Source: Chalara sp. BL73 (taxonomy: Eukaryota > Ascomycota > Leotiomycetes > Helotiales). From it: 64,000 nucleotides of DNA. The notes under the pieces are model-generated. The model did no database searches, had not been told where the DNA came from, and saw only the letters and a program-made list of their open reading frames with translations. A program made the translations under genes and the position numbers. Where the stretch lies: the NCBI GenBank assembly GCA_918026815.1, contig CAKJVC010000097.1:62001-126000 (forward strand). Direction: 5' to 3'. Shown piece after piece: positions 36,847 to 48,639 of this stretch (its first letter is position 1; each line of letters begins with the position of its first letter).

Positions 36847-37038
36847 ATGCAACTAACCTCAAGGAAAGCCATGTCCGACACTTGCCCCAGCTGTGAAGGT
36901 TCAGGTTCTACTACTACGCGTTGTGGGTCGTGCGGCGGTTCTGGGATGGCTGGAAGTGAGACTGTTTGTATCTCATGTGGAGGCTCAGGATCCGGGACTA
37001 AGCCTTGTGGTAGCTGTGGCGGGTCAGGAAAGAATTAG
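36847..37038 (+). CDS. Small protein with DnaJ-type CxxCxGxG zinc-binding repeats
   Basis: A 63-codon frame (or 55 from the second ATG at 36871) in which almost the whole product consists of four cysteine motifs: CPSCEGSG, CGSCGGSG, CISCGGSG and CGSCGGSG. This is the pattern of the DnaJ zinc-finger domain, where pairs of CxxCxGxG bind two zinc ions. There is no J domain nearby and no flanking exon was found. It could be a stand-alone metal-binding or chaperone-like peptide. Function unknown; the regular cysteine spacing makes chance unlikely. Confidence 0.65.
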   Translation: MQLTSRKAMSDTCPSCEGSGSTTTRCGSCGGSGMAGSETVCISCGGSGSGTKPCGSCGGSGKN

Positions 37039-37904
37039 TTTGGTAGCCTGGTGAATATTTTTATCTGTATTCATACTGGCTCACTAACTTTAATCTCGAA
37101 CAGACCGATACGCAAATCTTAAACCAAAGGGGTGGGGGGTAAAACGAATGGAGTATTCAACTGCTCCAGGCAGAGGCTGTCGACAGAGTTATTAGTTTCT
37201 ATTTAATTCATCTTCTCCTATCTATCTTATTATTACTTTTTGCTCTCTAGTGATGCTGTGGTGGATCTCGCATTCTATTGCTCTTCTTGTGTGGATACGT
37301 ATACCTTGTGCCCACTTTGCCCATATATGCAGAAAAGGGTATGCCAAAGACCCCTTAAACCTAGCGGTGATGACGACGGATGTGGAAATGTCTATTTCTT
37401 TGCATTTGTAATAACGTGCAACTTCACTCTCTTCCTCACTACAGTTTCTGGCATCGTAGACGCACAGAGCCAGGGAACTCAGAGTGAATTATACCATTTT
37501 CAAGAGTATTAAGTTTACAAACGCCCACTCCCTCTTCCGCTTGAACTGCAACGCCTTCACGAATAATGAGGCTATGGAAGTCATCGGTTTGGGTTAGACT
37601 ACGTTAAAGAAGTGTCTACCTGTTTCTTAGCTAGGGATATTCACTGTAAATGGTGAGTGGTGAATGGGTCCCCGAGTTTCCAAAGCCCTGTACCTTTCGC
37701 TAGGCGGAATGATGTTACGCGGCGGAAAATATGATGCAGGTCTGGCTATCAGTGGGTGGGACGAAGTCTATTTGTACGTGCTATAAACTACAAGGCCGCG
37801 CCAAGGCAAACTTGGGTCATGTTTGTTCTACACCATCTACCATCAGACATCGTATTCTCTGACACTCATTACCAAAGTCTGGCCATCGGGCTCGAATTGC
37901 ATAC
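37039..37904. other. Intergenic region before the carrier gene
   Basis: Short frames (for example 37240-37512 and 37756-38073) lack recognisable domains. The end of the latter overlaps the true first exon of the carrier in another frame. Nothing else is supported. Confidence 0.55.
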
Positions 37905-39102
37905 ATGTCTATCTCATCAATGTCCATACACCAAGTACACACAAAAGACGCGATTCGCTCGCAACGCTTACACCAAACAATCCCACAACAACAAGGCCAG
38001 AACGCGTGGGCTGAATTTGTCGCAGGCGGGTACAGGCTGCGTTGTTTGCTTTGGCTTTCTATGCATATGTTGACTCAATAAATAGGGCTGGTGGGATGAC
38101 TGCAGCTCTTCTCACGTCACCACTTGATGTCATCAGGACCAGGCTACAGTCCGATTTCTATCGACCACAGTTTGCTACTCTTAGCTTTCGAAACCCGCCA
38201 GCGCCTCGACCGCTCTCTCTTCCCCATTCTTCTGTGCTTCATTTCCGCGAAACGTTCCAGCTGCTCACCTCAATATACCGCGCCGAAGGCTGGCGGACGT
38301 TTTTCAAAGGTCTTGGCCCAAACCTCATCGGTGTCGTTCCTTCTAGCGCAATAAAGTTCTATGCCTATAGCAATAGCAAGCGCATCATTTCACAGGAATT
38401 GTTTGGTGGTCAGGAGGCGGCTTTAGTACATCTACTTGCTGCTACTACGGCAGGTGTGGCAACGAGCACAGCGACGAATCCAATATGGCTTGTGAAAACC
38501 AGGCTACAGGTTGACAAATTACTCACTGAGAAGACAGGCCGCAGATATAAAAATGCCTTCGACTGCATGACGCAAGTTATTCGACAGGAAGGGATCAAGG
38601 GGCTTTATCGAGGCTTGGGCGCAAGTTACTTGGGTGTTACGGAAAGCGCATTACACTGGGTTTTATACGAGCAGGTGAAGATACTCCTCAAGAAGAGCAC
38701 CGATAGGAAACAAGCATCGATATGGCATCAAGCTCTAGAGTTGGGAGGGGGGATTGGAGCTGCAGGGACTTCGAAACTTTTTGCTGTAATGTTGACATAT
38801 CCTCACGAAGTTAGATGTCTCATCCCTTGTCTATCTCACGAGTATCGACTAATGACTAATAGGTCGTAAGAACGAGGCTACGACAGGCGCCAATGAGCAA
38901 CGGAAAGTGGAAATATACCGGTATTTTGCAGTGTTTCCACCTCATATGGAAGGAAGAGGGTTTGATATCGATGTATGGTGGCCTCACACCGCATCTTTTG
39001 CGTGCAGTACCATCTACTGCTATCATGTTTGGTGTCTTCGAAGCCGTTATGAAACTCCTTGGTGATCCTCATAAAGACAATAATATTGCCAACGGTAGAT
39101 AA
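37905..39102 (+). CDS. Mitochondrial carrier, Rim2-like (pyrimidine nucleotide) type
   Basis: Three exons (37905-38029, 38086-38809, 38863-39102) give 362 residues; an in-frame ATG at 37920 is an alternative start. The three repeats of the SLC25 family are visible through their signature Px[D/E]xx[R/K]: TSPLDVIRTRLQS, TNPIWLVKTRLQV and YPHEVVRTRLRQ, the last formed across the second intron. The wording AGGMTAALLTSPLDV, followed by a long insert before the second helix, and the W in the second repeat point to the Rim2/SLC25A33-36 group. These proteins import pyrimidine nucleoside triphosphates through the inner mitochondrial membrane. The exon 1 join restores WAEFVAGGAGGMTA, as in homologues. 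Confidence 0.88.
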
Positions 39103-39384
39103 ACTTCAGCACGGATTACTGTAAAATATATAGACTGTACATTAGATAATAAATGTAAGCAAAATGCTCCGCTTCATCCCATGGCTCCCCCGCGACTGCC
39201 GCCCACTTTGTAGTTTTATCATGGCTGCAGCGCTGCGTTCCGTCGTCAAGCTCCAATCGATGGAGGATTAATCCGTGATCCATTCACCAACCAAGTGCTT
39301 TTTCAGCCCAAAAGCGTTGGAGCTCAATTGCGCCAGGGTCTTTCAGGCCAGGTACTGCAAAATCGCTGGAGTAAACACATGTGC

Positions 39385-40045
39385 ACGAAAGGAAATTATA
39401 GCGCATAAACCCAAATAGCCATTAATTTATTGCAAATGGCGCGGAAATTCCTTCAATTCAAAAACTTAATGGTTTCAAAAATACTTTCCTCCGGATTTTT
39501 TCCTGGCAGTTGACCTCAGGCATTTCGTGTGACGCTCGGAAGCTATTAACTTCTTTATCACCTGCTTTATACCCACGCTGATTTTATTTTGTTTTGCAGT
39601 TTTATATACTTCTGCGAGCTACACGGGTTTTTAGCAACATTAATAGAGCTCGTGGTCGACAAAGGTCTAGGTACTAACTCAGCTTTGCTATCTGTTGATG
39701 CGGACTTTGAGAGTTTGCAGATTGGTCTCCTATACTTATAGAATACCAATAGAAATAGCATTTAAAAATCGGCTACGGCGCCGGTAAAAAGGCATCCTAC
39801 TGGCGAGGATTTAACTTTGTCAGGAGAGCAAATCCCGTTCGCTGGAAAGAGAGAGTGTAACAGAAAGGGTTTGACTTATCCGGGCCGGAAATTCTTGCTT
39901 TTGTTTAGCGTTAATTATGCATAACATACACGGATTTTACTGTGAATGGATTTTCATACTTTTTATGCAGTATTCAATCCTATGCAAAACCGTTTCCATT
40001 ATATAAATTATTGAGACTGCGCAACGCGAATGATTTTATTACAAG
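39385..40045 (-). pseudogene. Decayed, internally deleted copy of the DHA1 MFS locus
   Basis: Bases 39385-39795 align with 40730-41120 (end of the MFS gene at 40799-42596 and its downstream DNA). Directly after, 39796-40045 aligns with about 43050-43300, upstream of that gene. The coding middle is missing. The surviving protein-like piece FYKYRRPICKLSKSASTDSK matches FYKYGGLIRKRSKFAPTDDK in the intact gene. Differences are overwhelmingly transitions, with a net gain of A/T, as expected from repeat-induced point mutation. Confidence 0.8.
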
Positions 40046-40798
40046 CTTATCAGGTCAATTTTTCCCGGTCAGGGTTTAGTCAATAGTACTCAAGTCAACA
40101 GCCAGTTTTACATCAACTTGTTACAAATCGCTAGGCCAACGAACCGGATACACGCCGTATATATCTCCTCAAGCAGTGATCCCGAACCAGCTAAGCAATG
40201 AGACGGCATTGGAAAAATTCGAAGGTAGTTGGGATGTGCAAAGAAGATTAGACGAACCCTAGTAGTATATTTTGTATTATTCGGAAGCTGTGGGTAATGG
40301 CACGAGAGGTGCGCTGAAGGCTGTAGCGCAAAACATGCAAGAAGAGATTATAGCAAGCAACTTTGATCCAGAGCTCGTAAGTCAATTCTATGGATTCGGC
40401 CCGGGCTTTGTCAGTTGGGACGTGAAGCTGATCGGGGGCGGCTGTAGACCTGCTCCTCTCTTTTCTCACATCGAGAGCACAAACGCTGTGGCCTCGTCCA
40501 GAAACCACACATGCTGTTTCTTTACACGGCCTAGACTCATTTTTCTTGTGTTCCCACATATTTATTCGGAATTGACTCATGACGAGCTGCTCCTCGCTGA
40601 GACTGCTGGATTTGGGTGATTGGGTGACACCAGTGAAATGGGAAAGGCACGACCACAGGCAGCCTCAGCACCCTGTTCTATCATATAAGACGCATCATAT
40701 GGTTTGAAGCTCCGAAAATGTAATACTCAAAAGGTAAGAAACTATGGCACATAAGCTCAGGTAAACATTATTATATTGCAAATGACGCAGAATATCCT
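40046..40798. other. Unassigned stretch between the MFS relic and the MFS gene
   Basis: A plus-strand frame (40272-40619) reads with some protein-like sense (MQEEIIASNFDPELVSQFYG) but has no start, no flanking exon and no family I recognise. It may be a fragment of another decayed gene. Confidence 0.35.
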
Positions 40799-42596
40799 TC
40801 AATTTAAGACTTTAGCGGGTTCGAAGATACCCTTTTCAAGGTCTGTTCCCGGGGCCTGGCCTCGGGGCACTTCGTGTGAAGCTAGAGAATTTTCAACTCC
40901 ATTATCTCTTGCTTTATGCCCACGCCCACTTTCTATTCCATCTTGCCGCCCCACATCCTTCTGCGAGCTATGCGAGTTCTCAGCAACAATGAAAAAACTC
41001 GTAGTTGACGAGGGTCTGGGTGCTAGCTCAACCTTATCATCTGTTGGTGCAAACTTCGAGCGTTTGCGGATCAGTCCGCCATATTTATAGAATACAAATG
41101 GGATTGGCATCAGCAGGACGGCTACGCCCCCTATAAGAGACGCACCACCACCCACTCCGAGAGCGCTGAACATCCGCGGCGTGAACAAGGGTGCTGCCGC
41201 TCCAGCAGCTGAGCGGAGGACTGTGTTTGCGGCTAGAGCACTTGCTGCGTATAACAGGTATGTGTCTGTGAGGTAGTTGAGGTGCGAGACGAATATAAGG
41301 ACAATCGAGGTTGATAAGAAGCCACCTGCGATAGTAGGAACAATCCACTGCGATAGTTAAGACATCGTTATTTTCATTACAGATATAATGTATCAAGAGC
41401 CGACTTACAGGAACATTATCGAAATTTGCAGTCCACCCAAACCAAAAGAGTGTAACCGGAAAGAAAGTTCCACCAATCATTGCCATAGAAAGTCTATTCT
41501 CTGGAGCCATCCGACAACCAGCTTTTACTTTCTTTCTTTCTTTTGCCGTATTCAGAAAGATAATTGCTCCTCCTAAGCATGCTCCAATTGCTGTTCCAAT
41601 TAATGGTAGCTCGCTCACGCCAGCGTTCCAGCCACGCTTTTGTCGGAAAACAATCGGATATATCGTAAATAACATGTAAAGCAGCGCATACACTACAGAT
41701 AAGTATATAGCTATAAGCAAAGAAATAAGATCGAACATAATAACCCACGGCTTGCTTAGCGCGACTTTGAAATTATACATTAAACTTTTACCCGATGCTT
41801 CAACTGGCGTTTGCACACTTTCGTATCCTGGTATTTTAAGTCTTCGAATCCGTTTTGCTTTGTTTAATAATATTTGTGGCGGATATGTTTCTGGAATAGT
41901 AAACATTAAAACTTCGCTGATGCTGGCTAGCCAAAGAAGAACATAGAAATTCCATCGCCAATCTTTTTTAAGCTCTAGAAAACCTGCTATTACAGGTCCA
42001 AGAGCCGGGCCAACGAATGTCATTATTGAAAACAATGCCATCGCATTTCCTCGGTCGAGTGGACCCCAAATATCGACGAGCACGCCTGCTACGTTCGAAA
42101 GAGGCGAGCTTGCGAATGTTCCTGTAAAAAATCGTCCAGCGAGTAAAGCTCCGAAGTTCGGTGCAAAAGCACATAAAAAGTTCAGCAATATGTATCCAGT
42201 AAAAGAAATGTAAAATATCCACCGTCGACCATAAAACTCTGACAAAGGTGCCCAGAATAATGGTCCAAAGCAATAACCCAGCAAAAACAAACTAATGACT
42301 AACGCAGCCGCTTCTGTAGATACCCCGAAATGCTCGACTATCCCATTCGGTCCTTTAAGCATTCCTGATGGACCTGAAGATGCGAACGTAGCATTGACCA
42401 CTAAAAAAACGGATACAATTGTTATGTACCATCTTCGCCGTTTTGACCAGTTTTGGGGGTTCTCAATATCACCAAGCGCAAAGTCCAAGTGACCATTCTC
42501 GTTCAAGTATGGTGTCTCATTCTCGATGTGTTTTGAGCGGTATGGCTTTGCAACTGGGCGAGAGAGAATTCGCTCAATCTGTCTTAGCGTCGACAT
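40799..42596 (-). CDS. MFS transporter, DHA1 (drug:H+ antiporter / polyamine) type
   Basis: Two exons on the minus strand (42596-41409 and 41347-40799) encode 578 residues with twelve predicted helices. The N-terminal linker DIENPQNWSKRRRW is the typical DHA1 entry. The A motif appears as APLSEFYGRRWIF; RFFTGTFASSPLSNVAGVL, DRGNAMALFS and GPVIAGF follow. The intron join gives WTANFDNVPWIVPTIAGG, and the C-terminal half has LAANTVLRSAAGAAAPLF. Such plasma-membrane antiporters export drugs, toxins or polyamines. The cytosolic tail of about 85 residues is long for the family. The intron-retaining frame would misread the last helices, so splicing is required. It sits at the edge of the sphingoid-base gene group, and an export role there is inference only. 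Confidence 0.9.
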
Positions 42597-43800
42597 GTTG
42601 TTGCTTGAAGAACCTCTTTAGCCTGTTGTCCTTAGAAGATATATTTATGTGAGCAAAACATGTTGCGCAGAGAGTATGGCTGTAGCGAAGAAATGGTGGA
42701 CAATGCCTTCGGCAAGACGGCAAAAATGGAAACAGGACTTAACACCAAAATCATTTGTCGATTGGAATGGGAAAAAACATCAAGACATCATCTCAGACTC
42801 CAGTGTGCGGTGTGGAGGGGGTTTTTGTGCCTCGGCACGGCTAGGGTTGGCGAATAATTCCTGGGGACCGGACGGTCAATTGGCTGTGGTGTTGTCTGCG
42901 TCCCCATTGGAGATGCAGATGCAGGCTTAGGTAGTAATCGTTCTAAGAGCAGAATGAAATAGAACTAGAATGATTGCTCCTTGATCTCGGTGTGGCTCGC
43001 GTTGGTCTCTGCGGGGAAACCTTGCGACTCAAAACACGGAAGCGAATTTGGAAAATGAAGATTCAACTTCATTAGAGAGCAAATCCCATTCGCTGGAGTG
43101 TGCAGTGGGGAAGATTTTGACTTATCCAGGTCAAAAATTGCCTGTTTTTGTTCGGTGCTGATCAAGCATAACATACACATAGATTTAGCTGTGAATGGGG
43201 TATCATACCTCTTATGCAGTGTCTAGTCGTACGCAAGATCGTTTCCATTATATACAGATTGCTGAGACTGCGCCACACGAGTGATGTTGTTGCATCTATC
43301 AAGAGTGGCTTGACAAGAGGTGGAGAAATTGTTTGGCAGTATGACCGCTAAATGGGGTTAGTTATCCAGAGTTTTTCCGAGGAAGAACTGTAAATTAATT
43401 TGTACTGGCCAGGTGGACGAGGGGCGGCTCAGATCCAAAAACAAACATTAGTGCGTTGATTAAAGTGGTATAGAAACTCACCAGCATGCAGAGCCATACT
43501 TGGCGAAGACTAGGCCGTACAAGCAGCGCATCTAGTAGCGGACGGAGACGGATGAATTTGAACTTGGCATCCCGACTCCGTTTTTCCACCTACGTGGCGC
43601 ATAAGGACATGGCCAATCCGCCCGATTCGCGGCCCTCGGTGTGCTCAGAAATAAATGGAATGGAATAACTACGAAACAACAGGTATGTGATCGCGATTTA
43701 AATCGATGAATATGCCTAAATATTCGAACCAGCATCATTCTTCCTTCCTTTTCGAGATCTGGTACCCCAGTCACAAAAATTACTGAGGAGATTAGAAGTA
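42597..43800. other. Upstream region of the MFS gene and sphingosine kinase
   Basis: Contains, at about 43050-43300, the partner of the sequence repeated at 39796-40045. No gene is supported; frames at 42649-42930 and 43486-43668 have no recognisable domains. Confidence 0.5.
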
Positions 43801-45531
43801 ATGGTGATGAAGGCAGAAGTTTGCCTGACGTATTGTGAAATGCTTCCCAACGGAGTCGGAACTGAAGCTGGCCGTATGGCAGACAGTCTTGTGATAGAAG
43901 TTGGCACTGGTTCGTCCCTTACCCTTGGCTCCAATGGTTTGCTCATATATGGTCAGTCAAAAGCGTCTCTTTTTCGTCATTCAGGCACATAGGGGGTGGA
44001 CTCGATGTCGGTGACCATAGTTGATGGGTTTGGGAAGCCCGATGATAACAAGTTCTGTACATTTTGGACTTCGAGCATAGCCCAATTCATGGGTTGACTG
44101 TGGGTTTGCTGATAAGCTACGTAGGTGCCCTCAGAACCTGGAATGTTCCCTTTTACAACATTCTCTGGGCGGAACTGGTTCAAGAGTATCTGATCATCAA
44201 CTATGCGTTACTATCAGACGAAAACATGATACCCGTTACGCTGAGATATTCTGTTGATTCCGAACGCCAACAGGTTGAACAATGGATAGCGAAGCTTCTG
44301 AGTTGTTCGTACATGGATTCGCAACAAATGAAGCGCGCAAAGGTGCTGGTCAATCCACACAGCGGACAAGGAAAAGCAAAACGCCTGTATTCCAAACACG
44401 TTGAGCCTCTCTTGAGAGCTGCTAGATGTAGTTTCGATAAGGTTGAGACAAGGTATGCCGGAGAGGGGTTCACCATATCAGAGGCGTTGGACACTGATGC
44501 ATTCGATATGGTCGTTGTCTGTTCTGGTGACGGATTGGCTCATGAAGTCTTTAATGGACTAGGGAAACGCTCAGATGCAAAGAAAGCATTATCAAAGATT
44601 GCGGTTGCACATATTCCATGCGGAAGCGGAAATGGGTTAAGTCACAATCTGAACAAGACAGGAAATGTCAGCAAAGCTACACTTGCAGTCATCAAAGGCA
44701 TTCGGAAGCCGTTAGATTTAATTTCGATTACCCAAGGAGATAAAAGAACACTCAGCTTCTTGTCTCAGGCAACTGGCATGGGGGCAGAGAGTGATCTGGC
44801 TACCGAGCAGCTAAGGTGGATGGGAGATATTCGATTCAAAATCGGGTTTTTAACAAGGATCTTGGCGCAAAAGGTGTACCCGACGGACATTGCTGTCAAG
44901 ATTGCTATTGATAGCAAATCTTCCATCATGGATCACTATGAAAAGGAGATCTCAAAGAATGCCCTGGAGGACGCACAAATGAACAGTCAGTGTCTACACG
45001 GAGGTGATCCTACTGAAACGGACTGGAGCCATGACGGACTGCCACCGCTCAAATACGGAACTATCAGAGACAAAATACCAGAAGATTGGGCAGTGATTCC
45101 ATGTGATAACCTGGGAATTCTCTATTGTGGCAATGTTAGTCTCTTTCCACTCTTTACCGTGCACCAGCCTTGAAATGTACGTTCTTACACCTCTCTAGCT
45201 GGCATACATGGGTGCAGACGCAAAGTTTTTCCCTTCTGCGCTTCACAACGATGGGCTGATGGATCTAGTCCTTATTAATGGCAACATCCACCGCCGTTCT
45301 TCGCTTAAGATGTTTGGTGCCTTGAAAAACGAGACTTTCTTCGATCTGCCTACTGTCGTGTACCGCAAAATCCTGGCCTACCGGTGGGCTCCCAGGAATC
45401 AAAGGTCGGGATATATTAGCGTAGATGGGGAAAGTATTCCGTTCGAGCCATATCAGGCAGAGATTCATAAAGGCCTGGGAACAGTTATAATGAAGAATTG
45501 CCAAATAGCTGGTGCCACATCATCGATATAA
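43801..45531 (+). CDS. Sphingoid long-chain-base kinase (sphingosine kinase, Lcb4/5-like)
   Basis: Three exons (43801-43951, 44125-45134, 45199-45531) give 497 residues. The diacylglycerol-kinase catalytic fold is plain: VLVNPHSGQGKAKRLY, the nucleotide-binding VVVCSGDGLAHEVFNGL and HIPCGSGNGLSHNL. TGMGAESDLATEQLRWMGD follows, then YMGADAKFFPSALHNDGLMD and SVDGESIPFEPYQAE. The N-terminal LTLGSNGLLIYG plus PFYNILWAEL is typical of fungal Lcb4/5. The enzyme phosphorylates sphingoid bases to their 1-phosphates on membranes. Exon 1 was joined by the phase-1 splice TATG|GTCAGT to GTAG|GTGCCC. Together with the lyase at 53045 it would make a complete degradative route. Confidence 0.92.
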
Positions 45532-46147
45532 TTTACATATACCCCTCAATTCGTAGCACTATTTCTGACATGGCCCTTAAATTATATACCTTTTAGAATA
45601 TGCTGGCATAAAATTCAGCGTTAAAATCTTCATTGGAGCACAGTGATGATAGGTGGCCAGCTTTTGAGCACTCGATATGACAAGTGGTCTCAAGGCATAA
45701 ATATCAAAGCCTCACAGCTGGACAGTGGAACCAGTTAGCCTTTATCTTGATCATCCAACAAAAGCCATAATAATGGGTCTTTATGTGCAATGCCCTGTAG
45801 GGCTTTGTGAATCAATACAGCGAGATAGGGACACGCATGAAGGGGAAGCCGGTGCGGAGAAGACTTGTGGGGAGAAAGGGCGGGGGGGAGGTTGGCCACA
45901 TTTTAAGGCTGTACAAGCGCCAACTACCTCCTACCCCACTGGTCGTAACTCGGCATACTGATGAGGGGAAACCAAACGTTAAATGTTACACTATTACGCT
46001 TAGTATAAGACGACGCTGGCTATTGCCCGTTATTCTATTTCTTTTCTTTCATTTTATCTTTTCTCTAGAATAGAGCAGAGCCAAGACCCCCCCAGCAGTA
46101 TGGTTTTGCCCTTCTCTCTGCCAAATTAGTTTATATCAATACCAAAA
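45532..46147. other. Intergenic region
   Basis: No supported gene. Short overlapping frames near 45725-46073 are low in complexity (for example KGGGEVGH) and lack domains. It is the upstream region of the MFS gene at 46148. Confidence 0.6.
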
Positions 46148-48022
46148 ATGAAATTTCTCGCGGGGCTTCGCAAATCGAACGATGCACAGCTGGGAGCAAA
46201 TGACGATCTGTCACGCGAGATGACGATAGTGACCACGGCCGACACGCTTCCTGAATTGAGCTATCTCCTTTACAAGCGGCGGTGGTATGGGGTGTTGATA
46301 TTGACATTGGTCAATCTAATGACGAGTTGTGGCGTAAGAATTTCAAGCTCCATCTCGCATGCAAGTACCATTTCGGCGACTGGCTAAGCTCATTTACAAG
46401 TGGTTAACCTACTCGTCCATATCTTCGGTTTCCGCAAACTTCTATAACGTGTCCGAGAACTCTGTGAACAACTTCAGCATTATATATATGGCTACTCTCT
46501 GTGCATTTTGCCCGTAAGTCTCAAGAGCTTTCTTCTCTGGTCCCCGCAAAACAGTACCTCAAAGACATTTGTATTGAGATTAGTACGTTCCGCTCCTGTC
46601 CTCCTCAGAGGAGCCTACGAATCTTCCTTACTCTTAGGATTCAAAATATTCTACTGACTAACGCATATTACCCAGAGTGATCATTTGGATGATGCATCAC
46701 GTAGGCTTCCGAACCACCTTTCTCGTTGAATCAGGCGGCTTAGCCCTTGGGAGTTGGATTCGATATTTTGGGTCGAGGATATCACCGCCTAGTTACGCTT
46801 TGACCATGGTTGGGCAGGCAATCCTAGGAATGACTGGAGCTATACCCCTCTCGCTGCCGTCACACTACACCAATCTGTGGTGCAGTGGAAATGGCAAAGT
46901 TACCGCCAATGCCATCATGACCTTAGCAAACCCAACTGGAGCGGTAGTATGTTTTTAGATTTTTTTTTTCACCTCAAGAAAGGGTTTCCTTGGCCAATGC
47001 GCCTCTTTTTGGAGAATCGCTGATATCATAATAGTTGGCACAGGTTATCGGCCCAGCGATAGTTACCACGAAAGGCGATCTGCCTAATTTGTCGTTATAT
47101 ATCGCGTTAGTTGTAAGTAAATCTTAGACGCCTCTGGGCTTGGGGAATGGAGGTATGACTAACCCGCAATTAGTGCTCCGCAGTAGCGATATTTGGCATT
47201 TTCGTGCCTTCAAAACCACCCACTCCGCCGAGAATGTCCTTGGAGGAAGAGAGAATACCTCCGAAACTTGCGCTTTTGTTATTGCTAAAGAGTCCAAGGT
47301 TCTGGTTGTTTTTCATTCCGGTATGTATTATGTAGGCGGGAAGTTTAAAGATAAATAAAAGCTAATGCTTATATAGTTTATCGTTTTCGTCGGATTCTTC
47401 AATGCTCTCAGCTCCCTGCTCTTTCAGATATTCTCCCCATATGGCATTTCATCGGATACCTCTGGCTACTTTGGTGCTGCGCTCATTGGTTCTGGTCTTA
47501 TTGCAGGGACTATCTTCTCCCCAATCATTGATGTATATCATGCACCGCTGATAGCAATCAGACTGGTCGTTCCCATTATCGGCATGTGTTATCTAGTGTT
47601 GATATGGGTCTCAGGGAAACCTGTCATAACTGCGTATATCGTTTTGGGTGTCCTTGGGGCAGCTTCGTTTACTCTGCTGCCTGTTACCTTAGAGTGGCTG
47701 GCCGAAGATACGCGACCGGTTTCCCCAGAAGTATCGAGCACGCTTTCCTGGATGGGAGGTCAACTTTTTGGAGTCTTGTTCACACTCATTATGCAGTCAC
47801 TAAAGACCTATAGAGATCCTTCTGTTCCGGATGGGGATATGAGCAGGTGCGTTTCGTGATTGCCTTTTGATTCAAGTTGACACTTACTACGAGGTTACTA
47901 ATTTTTCATCGACATACAGAGCTCTTCTTTTCCAAGGAGTTGTGGCAATGATGTGTGTTCCGCTACCGCTTTTCCATTGGTTTTTTAGAGATACAAGTGT
48001 TCCACAGCTTCAAATTGCGTAA
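46148..48022 (+). CDS. MFS transporter, FLVCR-like (second paralogue)
   Basis: Seven exons (46148-46333, 46401-46513, 46676-46946, 47044-47112, 47174-47320, 47377-47846, 47920-48022) give 452 residues. It is a clear paralogue of the gene at 20896: YKRRWYGVLILTLVNLMTSC, FYNVSENSVNNFS, PVIIWMMHH, SHYTNLWCSGNGKVTANAIM, PVSPEVSSTLSWMGGQLFG. Exons 2 and 3 have exactly the same lengths (113 and 271) as in that gene, while later exons are further split. It should be a membrane transporter of unknown cargo. Its position between sphingoid-base kinase and lyase genes raises the possibility of a lipid-related substrate, which is inference. Confidence 0.87.
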
Positions 48023-48639
48023 GGGACAGAAGCAAGACACGAAATTGGAGGATTTGCATGAATGAATAGCCTATGGCAGATTAGATATGATCTTTAAATT
48101 ATGAAACAGACCTTTACACCCGAAAAAAAAAGTGTCCATTAAGATTTTAATATGGAATAGCCCTTGCGCGAGCTCCGAGTCGAGTACGGTGGGATTTGTG
48201 AAGCCCATGACTGTCCTTACTATATCCATTTTCCTGTCTCCACAAATTCATTGAATCTGAAAGTATGTGATCGGGTTAATAGTGTTAATATAAGACTAGA
48301 AATACCCGACATGCCTTTACTCAATAAATTTCAATGACGGGTGTGCTGGGGACATCCATAACAGTTCAAGGTTATCACCTTCGCCTGGACAAGCTTGTTG
48401 GCAGCCTTCCTTCTACATGTTTCTAAAGCCGCCAGAAGAGAATACACCATTATCCTAGTTAATGGCCAATGTATTGTGATGTCTCTAATCCGAAGTTGTG
48501 ATGTAGTCCCAAACTGAACAGTGCATGCGATTAATGATGGTATATTAACAGCTACAGCAACACAGAAAGATCGCTTAACACTTAGCCATCCTGCCAATTC
48601 TGATGCCGTAGACTAAAAAGTGTACGCTGCGTCCTCATC

